This document shows, in pieces, positions 16,457 to 24,414 of a stretch of DNA of 40,892 nucleotides. Where the stretch lies: NCBI GenBank assembly GCA_020073105.1, contig JAIQFW010000008.1:1-40892 (forward strand). Reading direction: 5' to 3'. Numbering within the stretch: the stretch's first letter is position 1; each line of letters starts with the position of its first letter. The notes under the pieces were generated by a model. It was not told the DNA's origin and did no database searches. It saw nothing but the letters and a program-made list of their open reading frames with translations. Made by a program: the position numbers and the translations under genes. The DNA comes from Terriglobia bacterium. GTDB lineage: Bacteria; Acidobacteriota; Terriglobia; Terriglobales; Acidobacteriaceae.

Positions 16457-18508
16457 ATGGCTAGGGGATCCAACCCGGCGGTCAAGAGGCTGGCACTGAT
16501 AGCGGTAGGTATCGCGTGGTTTTGCGTGGCTGCGGCTGCCGCTCGAAAACCCTCCGCCAAACCCACGAACGAAGACTGCTTGGCCTGTCACGGGGATTCG
16601 ACCCTGACCCACGAAGTAAACGGCAAACCGGCCAGTCTCTATGTGAATCCCGACAAGTTCAAGGAATCGATGCACGGCAGCATGTTTCAGTGTGTGGACT
16701 GCCATACCGACCTGAAGAGCGCCGCGCATGAGACCACCCCAGCCAAGGTTTCCTGCGCGACCTGCCACGCGGACCAACAGGCGGTATACGAGCGCAGCTT
16801 CCATGCCACCGCCATCAAAGCCGGCGACGGGCAGGCCGCGACTTGCGTGGATTGTCACGGGAGCCCGCACGAACTGCTGGCTGCCGGCGATCCCAAATCC
16901 AAAGTGAACCATGCCAACATTCCGGCGACGTGCGGCGCCTGTCACGGCCAGAAGTTCGTGATGGAGGCCAGTGGACACAGTGCGCAGATGTTTCTTTCCT
17001 ATCAGGAGAGCGTTCACGGGCGTGCGGTGGCCGCCGGGTCAGAAAAGGCTGCGGTCTGCACCGATTGCCACGGGGCGCACGAAATTCTCGCCGCCAGCGA
17101 TCCAAGGTCCACGATTTTCAAGTTCAATGTTCCGGCCACCTGCGCCAAATGTCACGGGCCGGTGCAACAGGAGTTTGCCCAGAGCATTCACGGGCAGGCG
17201 ATTGCACGCGGTAACGGGCTAGCGCCGGTCTGCACGGATTGCCACGGAATTCACTCCATCAAATCGCACCTCGACCCGAACTCCACGGTGTCCACTCAAA
17301 ATCTGGCGCGCGTGACCTGCGCACGATGCCATGAAGGGGTGCGGCTGTCGCGGGAGTTTGGCATCGCCGGCAGCCGGGTTTCGACCTATCTGCAGAGCTA
17401 TCACGGTTTGGCGTCCGAGTTGGGCTCGCAGGTGGTAGCTAACTGCGCGAGTTGCCATGGCGTGCATAACATTCTGCCCTCGAGCGATCCACGGTCCACC
17501 ATCAACCGCGCCAACCTGGTCCAGACCTGCGGCCAGTGCCATCCCGGCGTGACCGAAAAGTTTGTTGCCGCCAAGGTGCATGTGGACGCGCCGCTCTCCG
17601 CCGACACCGGGAGCATCGCGGTGCGCTGGATTCGCAAGTTTTATCTCAGCCTCATCCTGGTGGTCATCGGCGGGATGGTGCTGCACAACCTCATCATCTG
17701 GCGCCGCAAAGCCATCCTGCGGCGCAGCGCTGAACATCGCCTGGTGACCCGCATGACCCGGAACCAACGGGTCCAGCACCTGCTGCTGCTCTCCAGCTTC
17801 TTCGTGTTAGTGCTCACAGGATTTGCCCTCAAGTTCCCGGGTTCCTGGTTCGCCGAGCTTCTGGGAATGGGAGAACGGGTGCGCGGCATTGTCCATCGGG
17901 TCGCGGCTGTCATCCTGATCGGGGCGGGTTTCTACCATATCTTCTACCTTGCCCTGAGTCATCAAGGGCGCCGGCTCATCAAGGACTTCCTGCCCATTCC
18001 CAAGGACGCCACCGACGTATGGCGGACACTCGCCTACTACTTCGGTATCGGACCCGAAAAGCCTCAGTTTGCCCGCTTCAACTACGCCGAAAAGGCAGAG
18101 TACTGGGCGCTGGTCTGGGGTCTGTTTGTGATGGCGGGTACGGGTGTCATGCTCTGGGCGAAGGTTTTCGTCGGAAACCTGTTGCCACGCTGGTGGCTCG
18201 ACGTAGCCACGGCCATCCACTTCTACGAGGCGGTTCTGGCCACGCTCGCCATTGTGGTATGGCACTTCTACCAGGTGTTTCTCGATCCCGATGTCTATCC
18301 CATGAACTGGGCGTGGTGGGACGGAAAGATGTCCTTTGAGCACTATCGCGAAGAACATGGGCTGGACGCTGCTACCTTGTTCGAAGCCGCCAGTGCGCAA
18401 CCTCTGGAACCGGAGGTGCGGGAGGTCGAAGTTGGCGCGGCGGAACAACCGGTGGACGGCAACCCGGCAGCGGCAAGAGACGCCGATCAGGTCAATCCTC
18501 GCAAATGA
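16457..18508 (+). CDS. 11-heme cytochrome c fused to a cytochrome b561-like membrane domain
   Basis: The 683-residue product has a signal/anchor helix (about 10-30). A periplasmic domain with eleven CxxCH motifs follows (CLACH near 41 through CGQCH near 358), spaced in pairs with repeated CTDCHG and 'SDPRST' segments. The C-terminal half has about five transmembrane helices with several His residues suited to b-heme ligation (LHNLIIW, IVHRVAA, GFYHIFY, AIHFYEA, VWHFYQV), as in the b-type gamma subunits of formate dehydrogenase and Ni/Fe hydrogenase. I infer a quinol-oxidising inner-membrane module that passes electrons straight into its own c-heme chain. The start at 16457 has GAGGGA upstream. 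Sites for quinone binding are not identifiable by eye. Confidence 0.85.
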   Translation: MARGSNPAVKRLALIAVGIAWFCVAAAAARKPSAKPTNEDCLACHGDSTLTHEVNGKPASLYVNPDKFKESMHGSMFQCVDCHTDLKSAAHETTPAKVSCATCHADQQAVYERSFHATAIKAGDGQAATCVDCHGSPHELLAAGDPKSKVNHANIPATCGACHGQKFVMEASGHSAQMFLSYQESVHGRAVAAGSEKAAVCTDCHGAHEILAASDPRSTIFKFNVPATCAKCHGPVQQEFAQSIHGQAIARGNGLAPVCTDCHGIHSIKSHLDPNSTVSTQNLARVTCARCHEGVRLSREFGIAGSRVSTYLQSYHGLASELGSQVVANCASCHGVHNILPSSDPRSTINRANLVQTCGQCHPGVTEKFVAAKVHVDAPLSADTGSIAVRWIRKFYLSLILVVIGGMVLHNLIIWRRKAILRRSAEHRLVTRMTRNQRVQHLLLLSSFFVLVLTGFALKFPGSWFAELLGMGERVRGIVHRVAAVILIGAGFYHIFYLALSHQGRRLIKDFLPIPKDATDVWRTLAYYFGIGPEKPQFARFNYAEKAEYWALVWGLFVMAGTGVMLWAKVFVGNLLPRWWLDVATAIHFYEAVLATLAIVVWHFYQVFLDPDVYPMNWAWWDGKMSFEHYREEHGLDAATLFEAASAQPLEPEVREVEVGAAEQPVDGNPAAARDADQVNPRK

Positions 18509-18540
18509 GCCGGTTAGGATCTTGGATTTTGCGCCCACAT

Positions 18541-18558
18541 GAAGGACAATCATCCTTC
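18541..18558. promoter_or_regulatory. perfect palindrome before the NapC-like gene
   Basis: GAAGGA-CAATCA-TCCTTC is a perfect inverted repeat with the same 6-6-6 geometry as the Crp-type sites but unrelated arms. It lies in the 106-base gap between the 11-heme gene and the NapC-like gene. It could be an operator or a small mRNA hairpin. Confidence 0.35.
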
Positions 18559-18614
18559 CTCAGTAAACATTAATGACGGTTACGAGCTAGACCTGTGGTC
18601 AACGGAGAGAACGA

Positions 18615-20153
18615 ATGAGCCCTGAAGATTCCAAGCCGCATTCCAGCCGGCATGTCGTGCGAAACCTGCTGCGCATGATGCTGCGCAACGCCGTCAGCCT
18701 GGCGGGCGTGGCGTTGGCTCTGGTCAGTCTGGCCAACTTCTTCTTCCTGTTTCTCATCGATCTGATCTCCGAGCGGCCCAGTCCTTATGTGGACATTCTT
18801 GCCTACATGGTGGCGCCGGCATGTCTGATTTGCGGACTGGTACTCATTGCCATCGGGCTGTGGTGGGAGCGGCGAAAGAAGATTGAGGAAGTGGCGGAAT
18901 TTCCCCGCTATCCGAGGATTGATCTCAACGACCCCAATCAGCGTAGCGCGGTGGCATTCTTCGCCAGCTTTCTGGGGGCTTTTGTCATGCTGAGCGCGGT
19001 GGGAAGCTACAAGGCCTACGAGTTCACGGATTCGGTGCAGTTTTGCGGACAACTCTGCCACTCGGTGATGAACCCGGAATTCACCGCCTACCAGCTCTCG
19101 CCGCATGCGCGAGTGGCGTGCGTGGAGTGTCACGTGGGCTCAGGCGCTACCTGGTATGTGAAGTCAAAACTATCGGGAGCCCGCCAGGTTTATGCCACGC
19201 TATTCAAGACCTATCCGCGTCCTATTCCGACGCCCGTCCATGACCTGCGGCCCGCGCCGGACACCTGCGAGGAGTGTCACTGGCCGCAGCGCTTCTACGG
19301 TGCCCAGCTCAAGGTCTTCACTCACTATGCCAACGACGAGAAGAACACGCCCCTCCAGGTTCGCATGCTGCTGAAGACCGGGGGTGGCGATCCCAGCACC
19401 GGAGCACCCTCGGGTATCCATTGGCACATGAACATTTCGAACGAGATCACCTACATCGCCAGCGATGATCGGCGCCAGACGATCCCCTACATCCATGTCA
19501 AAGACATGCAGGGACGGATCACCGAGTACATGTCCAAAGATGCGCCCCCGACCAAGGAGCAGATCGAGAAGCTGCCGCGGCGGCGGATGGACTGCGTCGA
19601 TTGCCACAACCGGCCGACGCACATTTACGTTCCGCCGGACCGGGCGGTGGATGAGTCGCTGCAGGCGGGACGTCTGGATGTCACTCTGCCCTACATCAAG
19701 CAGCAAGCGGTCACGGTACTTGCCAAGACGTACAGCACCACCGAGGCCGCTATGGAAGGCATCGCCACCGATCTGCACGAGTTCTATACCACCAAGTACC
19801 CGGAGATCGACAAGAGCCGGCAGGAAGACATCCGCCACACAATTGGGGAAGTACAGCGCATCTATCGCAGCGCGACTTTCCCGGAGATGAAACTGGACTG
19901 GAAGACCCACCCCAACAACATCGGACACTTCTACTACACCGGCTGTTTCCGCTGCCACGACGGCCAGCACGTGAGCTCCGATGGCCGCATGATCCGCAAA
20001 GACTGCGACATCTGCCACACGGTCCTGGGACAACAGGAGGGGGCGACGCGCATCATTTCGGCGGAGGGATCAGCGTTCAAGCACCCGGTCGATATCGGCG
20101 ACCTCACCCAGGTGAGCTGCAGCGATTGCCATACGGGAGGGGTGGGGCCGTAA
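18615..20153 (+). CDS. membrane-anchored NapC/NirT-like heptaheme cytochrome c
   Basis: The 512-residue product has three predicted transmembrane helices (about 25-50, 60-84, 112-132) and a periplasmic domain with six CxxCH motifs (CVECH, CEECH, CVDCH, CFRCH, CDICH, CSDCH). The first heme site, residues 144-149, is CGQLCH, a CX3CH motif. It is followed by SVMNPEFTAYQLSPHARVAC, the arrangement of NapC/NirT-type quinol dehydrogenases of metal-reducing bacteria. Such proteins take electrons from menaquinol and donate them to periplasmic cytochromes. The ATG has GGAGAG upstream. With the preceding 11-heme protein it offers two quinol entry points to the decaheme conduit. Confidence 0.88.
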   Translation: MSPEDSKPHSSRHVVRNLLRMMLRNAVSLAGVALALVSLANFFFLFLIDLISERPSPYVDILAYMVAPACLICGLVLIAIGLWWERRKKIEEVAEFPRYPRIDLNDPNQRSAVAFFASFLGAFVMLSAVGSYKAYEFTDSVQFCGQLCHSVMNPEFTAYQLSPHARVACVECHVGSGATWYVKSKLSGARQVYATLFKTYPRPIPTPVHDLRPAPDTCEECHWPQRFYGAQLKVFTHYANDEKNTPLQVRMLLKTGGGDPSTGAPSGIHWHMNISNEITYIASDDRRQTIPYIHVKDMQGRITEYMSKDAPPTKEQIEKLPRRRMDCVDCHNRPTHIYVPPDRAVDESLQAGRLDVTLPYIKQQAVTVLAKTYSTTEAAMEGIATDLHEFYTTKYPEIDKSRQEDIRHTIGEVQRIYRSATFPEMKLDWKTHPNNIGHFYYTGCFRCHDGQHVSSDGRMIRKDCDICHTVLGQQEGATRIISAEGSAFKHPVDIGDLTQVSCSDCHTGGVGP

Positions 20154-20210
20154 GCCGGAAGCTGTTGTGTAGCGGATTGCGCTCTGAGAAACTCGGGTCG
20201 CCTTCGCTAT

Positions 20211-20483
20211 CTATTTCGCCGGAGCCGATCCTTTGGGCGCCGGCGCGCCCCGCAGCAATCCTTCTGTGCTCAAATCTTCGTCTAGATCCGGCCAATGAAT
20301 CCCGTAGCCGCCGCCGGCAATTCTCCAGTTCTTGCCCTGGGCGGGCGTGGCGTTGAGCAGGCGGGGATACCAAACCAGTGGCACAGAGATCACACGGCCA
20401 TCACGCAAAGTGACACTGAGCGCGTCGTCGGTGAACTCGACGCCTAAGACTCGCTCATCGGCCGTTGATGCCGAAGAATTCAT
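20211..20483 (-). CDS. DUF2442 domain protein
   Basis: This 90-residue protein contains the DUF2442 fold: VLGVEFTDDALSVTLRDGRV, then VPLVWYPRLLNATPAQGKNW, then GYGIHWPDLDEDLSTEGLLRG. DUF2442 proteins are small, often paired with DUF4160 proteins in toxin-antitoxin-like units, but no partner gene is present here. The start at 20483 has GGAGG seven bases upstream. It is convergent with the NapC-like gene and shows no link to the cytochromes. Confidence 0.85.
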   Translation of the reverse strand: MNSSASTADERVLGVEFTDDALSVTLRDGRVISVPLVWYPRLLNATPAQGKNWRIAGGGYGIHWPDLDEDLSTEGLLRGAPAPKGSAPAK

Positions 20484-20520
20484 TCCATGCCTCCAAGAAA
20501 TTCCTCCGCAGGGCACTCCA

Positions 20521-20564
20521 AAAAGCAGATCCCTCCACTCCGCTTCGCTCCGGTCGGGATGACA
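20521..20564. repeat. intergenic repeat, half copy of the 24311-24406 element
   Basis: Read on the minus strand this is TGTCATCCCGACCGG, then a GC-rich segment, then GGAGGGATCTGCTTTT. The longer element at 24311-24406 starts TGTCATTCCGACCGG and contains GGAGGAATCTGCT in the same order and similar spacing. It lies upstream of metF, between the DUF2442 start and a Crp-type palindrome. The second, inverted half is missing. Confidence 0.7.
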
Positions 20565-20597
20565 CTTCTATTGTAGAGGGCTTCACTGAACTGGCTC

Positions 20598-20615
20598 CAG
20601 TGACAAGCATCACTG
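20598..20615. promoter_or_regulatory. Crp-type operator before metF
   Basis: CAGTGA-CAAGCA-TCACTG is a perfect palindrome with the GTGA-N6-TCAC core but different outer bases from the TTGTGA arms. Its centre is 73 bases before the ATG at 20680. Confidence 0.6.
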
Positions 20616-20679
20616 CCCGAGGTGCTTAACCCTGCTCCAATGAATCAGCCCACGTTCACGACTCGTGGGAGGCCTGCCA

Positions 20680-22269
20680 ATGAGCGCCGCCGGAGGCAAT
20701 CCGAGCCCGAATTTCTTGAGATGGGCACTCGAAAACGGTGAATTCGTGTGCACAGCAGAACTCGTGCTGGGGCGCGATCACAACGTAGCGGAATCCGAAG
20801 CGTTTGTGAAGGAGGCTTCTCAGCAGGTGGATGGGATTAAGGTGATCAGCTTGACAGACCTTCCAGGAGGGAATCCCGCTCTTCCGCCGGAAGCGTTTGT
20901 ATCCTGTGTCCGCGAGCACAACCTCACGCCGATCGCGCATCTGACGGGCAAGGACGGAAACCGCTCCTTCCTCGAGGCGCGGCTTCACGGGCTGGCCCGT
21001 CTGGGCGCGGAGAACATCCTGGCCTTGACGGGTGACGCACAAAAGGCGGGATTCGCCGGGAAGTCGAAGCCCGTTCACGATCTGGATTCTGTGCTCATTC
21101 TTCGGCTGCTGCGCGCCTTACGCGATGGTCTCGAGTACAACCTGGGACCGAAAACAGTACGCAGTGCACCCTTTGACTTCTTTGCGGGCGCAGTCGTGAA
21201 CCCCTATAAGGTCCGCGAACCAGATCTCTTGATGCAACTCTACAAGCTGCGGCTGAAGGTGGCAGCGGGCGCGCAATTCATCATCACCCAGCTGGGATAC
21301 AACCTGCGCAAGCTTTACGAGTTGAGGCAATACATGGGCAGGGAGGGCATTGGCCATGTCCCGGTGTTGGCCAACGTATATGTCCCCACCGCCGCCATCG
21401 CTCAGATGATGCGGGCTGGTGAAATAGCGGGCTGCGTGATCCCGGATGAGCTCATTAAACGTCTGCAAGGCGAGAAAAAGCCTCAGCGCCTGGAACGCGC
21501 TGCATTAATGGTAGCTGCGGTGAAAGATCTGGGATTCGCCGGCGGCCATCTTGGCGGATTCGGTCTTACCCACCAAGACTTCATGACCATCATCGAGCGA
21601 GCATCCGCCATTGGTAGGGATTGGCGCGGGCGGATGGATGAACTGGTGTTTCCGTGGCCAGAGGAATTCTACCTTTTGCCTCCAGGCACGAACGGTCTCA
21701 GCGACAACGCAGCTGAGTACCAGATTACTCATGCCAAGCCGTATCCTTCTTTGGTTCAGTGCCTCTCCGAAATGGCGTACCGGCATTTCATAAGAGAGGG
21801 CTCGCCTGGGGCGCGCCTCTTTAGCGCAAAGTTCAAGGCCGCGAGCCAGCCCACCAACGGCGATTCTTCGCGGCACACCCTTTGGCACAGGTTGCTTGGG
21901 CCCTCGACCCTTTACCGGAAGGCTGCTTTTGGCTGCGTCAGTTGTGGGGACTGTATACAGGATTATCTCAACTATGCCGGGTGCTCCATGGGCGGGTGCT
22001 ACAAGGAATTGCGCAATGGTCCCTGCGGTGGGTCGCGAGTGAATGGAAACTGCGAGGCCCGGTCTGATCTGCCCTGCGTTTGGAGCCAGGTTTACCAGGG
22101 CACGCTTGCCATGGGCGACGATCCCGGCAAGTTTGCTCACGTCCTAATCCCTCCCCGCGACTGGAGCCTGGATCGCACAAACGCGCTGGCCAACCGTTTC
22201 GCAGGTCGCGATAACTTCGGCAAGAGAATTGATCTTCGCAATACAACAGAGGACACGAAAACATGCTGA
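20680..22269 (+). CDS. metF: methylenetetrahydrofolate reductase with fused MetV-like Cys-rich C-terminal domain
   Basis: This 529-residue protein has an N-terminal MTHFR (beta/alpha)8 barrel of about 300 residues (AELVLGRDHNVAES, ILALTGDAQKAG, AQFIITQLGYNLRKLYELRQ). A C-terminal domain follows with about nine Cys (CVSCGDCIQDYLNYAGCSMGGC, then NGPCGGSRVNGNCE and LPCVW, about 418-470), matching the MTHFR C-terminal/MetV domain that binds zinc or iron-sulfur in acetogens. It reduces methylene- to methyl-tetrahydrofolate. In acetogens the two parts are usually separate subunits; here they are one chain. GGGAGG precedes the ATG. It overlaps the next gene by seven bases, so translation is coupled. 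Confidence 0.85.
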   Translation: MSAAGGNPSPNFLRWALENGEFVCTAELVLGRDHNVAESEAFVKEASQQVDGIKVISLTDLPGGNPALPPEAFVSCVREHNLTPIAHLTGKDGNRSFLEARLHGLARLGAENILALTGDAQKAGFAGKSKPVHDLDSVLILRLLRALRDGLEYNLGPKTVRSAPFDFFAGAVVNPYKVREPDLLMQLYKLRLKVAAGAQFIITQLGYNLRKLYELRQYMGREGIGHVPVLANVYVPTAAIAQMMRAGEIAGCVIPDELIKRLQGEKKPQRLERAALMVAAVKDLGFAGGHLGGFGLTHQDFMTIIERASAIGRDWRGRMDELVFPWPEEFYLLPPGTNGLSDNAAEYQITHAKPYPSLVQCLSEMAYRHFIREGSPGARLFSAKFKAASQPTNGDSSRHTLWHRLLGPSTLYRKAAFGCVSCGDCIQDYLNYAGCSMGGCYKELRNGPCGGSRVNGNCEARSDLPCVWSQVYQGTLAMGDDPGKFAHVLIPPRDWSLDRTNALANRFAGRDNFGKRIDLRNTTEDTKTC

Positions 22270-23057
22270 TCATTGGTGAGCTCATCAACTGCACTCGCAA
22301 AAAGGTCGGGGAAGCGGCCCAAAAGAGAGATGTGGAATTCTTCAAAGACCTGGCCCGAAGGCAGGCCGGTGCGGGAGCCAACATGCTGGATGTTAATGGC
22401 GATCTTCCAGGCCAGGACGGGGAGCTTCTAAGTTGGCTGGTGAATCTCATTCAAGACGAGGTGGAGATTCCTCTCTGCCTTGACAGTGCCGACCCGAAAG
22501 CTCTGGTCAAAGCGCTTCCCCTCTGTAAGCGGAGACCGATGGTCAACTCGATCAGCGACGAGCCCGCACACTGGGCCATGCTGCCGGCGCTCAAGGAACA
22601 CCGTCCAAAGGTGATCGCATTATGCATGTCCGAATCCTGCCTGCCCACCGGAGTAGAGGACCGGGTTGCCACGGCCAGCCGGATGATCGATCGTCTCGCA
22701 GCAGAAGGTTTCGCGCTGGACGACATTCATGTGGACGCTTGTGTGTTGCCGGTTGCCACCGGGCCCCATGGCCAAAACCTGCTGTCCGCCATCGGGCAAA
22801 TTGTGGCAAGGTATCCGGGCGTTCACATCAGCGCGGGAGTGAGTAATGTCTCCTTTGGCCTGCCGCTTCGCAAGTTGCTGAATGAGGCCTATCTCGTACT
22901 CTTGATGGCGTGTGGACTCGATACAGCAATTGTCGATCCCTGCGACCAGCAGTTGATGCTGAATGTGATGGCGGCAGAAGCACTGCTGGGTCGCGATGCG
23001 CACTGCAAAAACTATCTGCGCGCTTATCGGGAGGGGAAGTTGGCCCAGGTCGCCTAG
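22263..23057 (+). CDS. AcsE-like methyltetrahydrofolate:corrinoid methyltransferase
   Basis: The 264-residue product is a pterin-binding TIM barrel. Residues Asp74 (LCLDSADP), Asn95 (VNSIS), Asp158 (HVDACVLP) and Asn195 (GVSNVSFGLP) fall where the methyltetrahydrofolate-binding residues of AcsE/MeTr lie. Length matches MeTr. These enzymes move the methyl group of methyl-H4folate to a corrinoid protein, or the reverse. The overlap with metF shows a two-gene unit for methyl transfer. No corrinoid iron-sulfur protein, CO dehydrogenase/acetyl-CoA synthase or O-demethylase gene is in the window, so the methyl acceptor is unknown. Cytoplasmic. Confidence 0.85.
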   Translation: MLIIGELINCTRKKVGEAAQKRDVEFFKDLARRQAGAGANMLDVNGDLPGQDGELLSWLVNLIQDEVEIPLCLDSADPKALVKALPLCKRRPMVNSISDEPAHWAMLPALKEHRPKVIALCMSESCLPTGVEDRVATASRMIDRLAAEGFALDDIHVDACVLPVATGPHGQNLLSAIGQIVARYPGVHISAGVSNVSFGLPLRKLLNEAYLVLLMACGLDTAIVDPCDQQLMLNVMAAEALLGRDAHCKNYLRAYREGKLAQVA

Positions 23058-23066
23058 CGTCAGACC

Positions 23067-24317
23067 CTAGCTCTCGATCTGCTTGATGTACAGCCGGAGC
23101 CCCAGCAAAACCAGAGCAATCGCCACCAGCGAGATCCCTAACCCGACACGCCGATGGTTGCGCTCAACCATGGCTTGCTTCCCAGCTTGCAGGTTCTTGG
23201 CGGCGACTTTCAGGCCGACTTGAATGTCCTGATCCACGAGATCCGTCCGGAAGCTATGGATCGTGACTCGGGCCTTGGTCAGCGAATCCCTTGCCTGATC
23301 CTGTCCCAGCCGAGCTTCGCTCACCTCCATGCCAGAAGACTCGGCGACACCGAGAACTTGGTCTGCGCCCTTGATGGCCTCGTCCAATCGGCTCAATCCA
23401 CTCTGCAATCCTGCCCTCGCTTGATCACAGGCGTCACCTGGGGTATGACACTGCATGCAGACGGCGGCAGGACCAGTGCCGAGCATCGCGTCCGTCGGAT
23501 GGCGGATGCCATGATTGCTGTGGCAGACGACGCATCCTGGAAGAGAAGCCGCCGCAAAGGCCGCTTTGTGCGAACTCTTTTCGTACATCTGGGCCTGGAA
23601 AGTGTGACAGTTCGAACACACATTCTGAACCTTGGCTACTCCTGGCGGGGTGGCGCCGTGATTTCCGTGGCAGGTGGTGCAGGTCGGAGCGCTTAAGTCT
23701 CCGCGCACTGCTAAAGCACTGTGGTGGACACTCTGGCTGTAGTCGGCGAACTGGTTGGTCGGAATCTTGTACGCGCTCATATAGTTCGGATCGGCGTGGC
23801 AATGAGCGCAGGTGTTCGCCACATTGACGGGATTGACCGTCGAAGCCAGGTTGCTAGGCGCACGCAAATCGTGGACGCTGTGGCAGTCGGTGCAGACTGC
23901 GACCTTCGTATCGCCGGCAGCTAACCGCTTCCCGTGCACGCTGGTCTTGTACTGGCTTAGCTGATCGGTGCGCAGACTAGGATTGAAGGTCCGCATGAAT
24001 GATGGGTCGGAGTGGCAGCTCCCACACAACTGGGGAATCTGTGCCCGGTCGATCTTCCCTTTCCACCCGGCCTTGCGGCTCATCGCTTTGTCTGCATCGT
24101 CACTGGTGGGATCGCCGCCGTGGCAACTGGCGCAGGTCAAGCCTTTCTGGGCATGAATGTCATGGCTGAATGTTTCCTGGCTGACTCCCAGAGGATCAGG
24201 CAACGCGGAGTGGCAATCCAGGCAGGAGTTCTTGGTTTCGGCGTAGGCAAACGAACACGCCAGGAGAAGGGCCGCCAGAGGCAATCGCGCCAGGATCACT
24301 GCCCAAATGTTTGTCAT
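23067..24317 (-). CDS. membrane-anchored 9-heme c-type cytochrome of the Rieske/cyt b complex
   Basis: The 416-residue product has a signal peptide (MTNIWAVILARLPLAALLLA, processed near AYAE), nine CxxCH motifs in the first 300 residues (CLDCH, CASCH, CGSCH, CTDCH, CAHCH, CTTCH, CSNCH, CVVCH, CMQCH) and an alpha-helical, probably coiled region. It ends with a transmembrane helix (VGLGISLVAIALVLLGLRLY) and a short cytoplasmic tail. It follows the Rieske and cytochrome b genes in the same direction and probably replaces cytochrome c1 as their electron acceptor. The start at 24317 is set by the signal peptide; its ATG lies inside the terminal repeat of an intergenic element. An upstream in-frame extension to 24434 would be that repeat. 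Confidence 0.87.
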   Translation of the reverse strand: MTNIWAVILARLPLAALLLACSFAYAETKNSCLDCHSALPDPLGVSQETFSHDIHAQKGLTCASCHGGDPTSDDADKAMSRKAGWKGKIDRAQIPQLCGSCHSDPSFMRTFNPSLRTDQLSQYKTSVHGKRLAAGDTKVAVCTDCHSVHDLRAPSNLASTVNPVNVANTCAHCHADPNYMSAYKIPTNQFADYSQSVHHSALAVRGDLSAPTCTTCHGNHGATPPGVAKVQNVCSNCHTFQAQMYEKSSHKAAFAAASLPGCVVCHSNHGIRHPTDAMLGTGPAAVCMQCHTPGDACDQARAGLQSGLSRLDEAIKGADQVLGVAESSGMEVSEARLGQDQARDSLTKARVTIHSFRTDLVDQDIQVGLKVAAKNLQAGKQAMVERNHRRVGLGISLVAIALVLLGLRLYIKQIES

Positions 24318-24406
24318 TCCGACCGGCTCCAGCCGGGAGGAATCTGCTGTTGTCCTGATGTGACGAAAAGCAGATTTCTCGAGAATCCATCCCCTCGAAA
24401 TGACAA
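24311..24406. repeat. near-palindromic intergenic element (MITE-like)
   Basis: Ends are TTGTCATTCCGA (24311-24322) and TCGAAATGACAA (24395-24406), 12-bp inverted repeats with one mismatch. Inside, AGGAATCTGCT (24338-24348) and AGCAGATTTCT (24369-24379) form a second inverted pair, also with one mismatch. A half copy lies at 20521-20564. No transposase frame is present. The element fills the gap between cytochrome b and the 9-heme gene and contains the latter's start codon. Confidence 0.75.
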
Positions 24407-24414
24407 TGTGTTTT

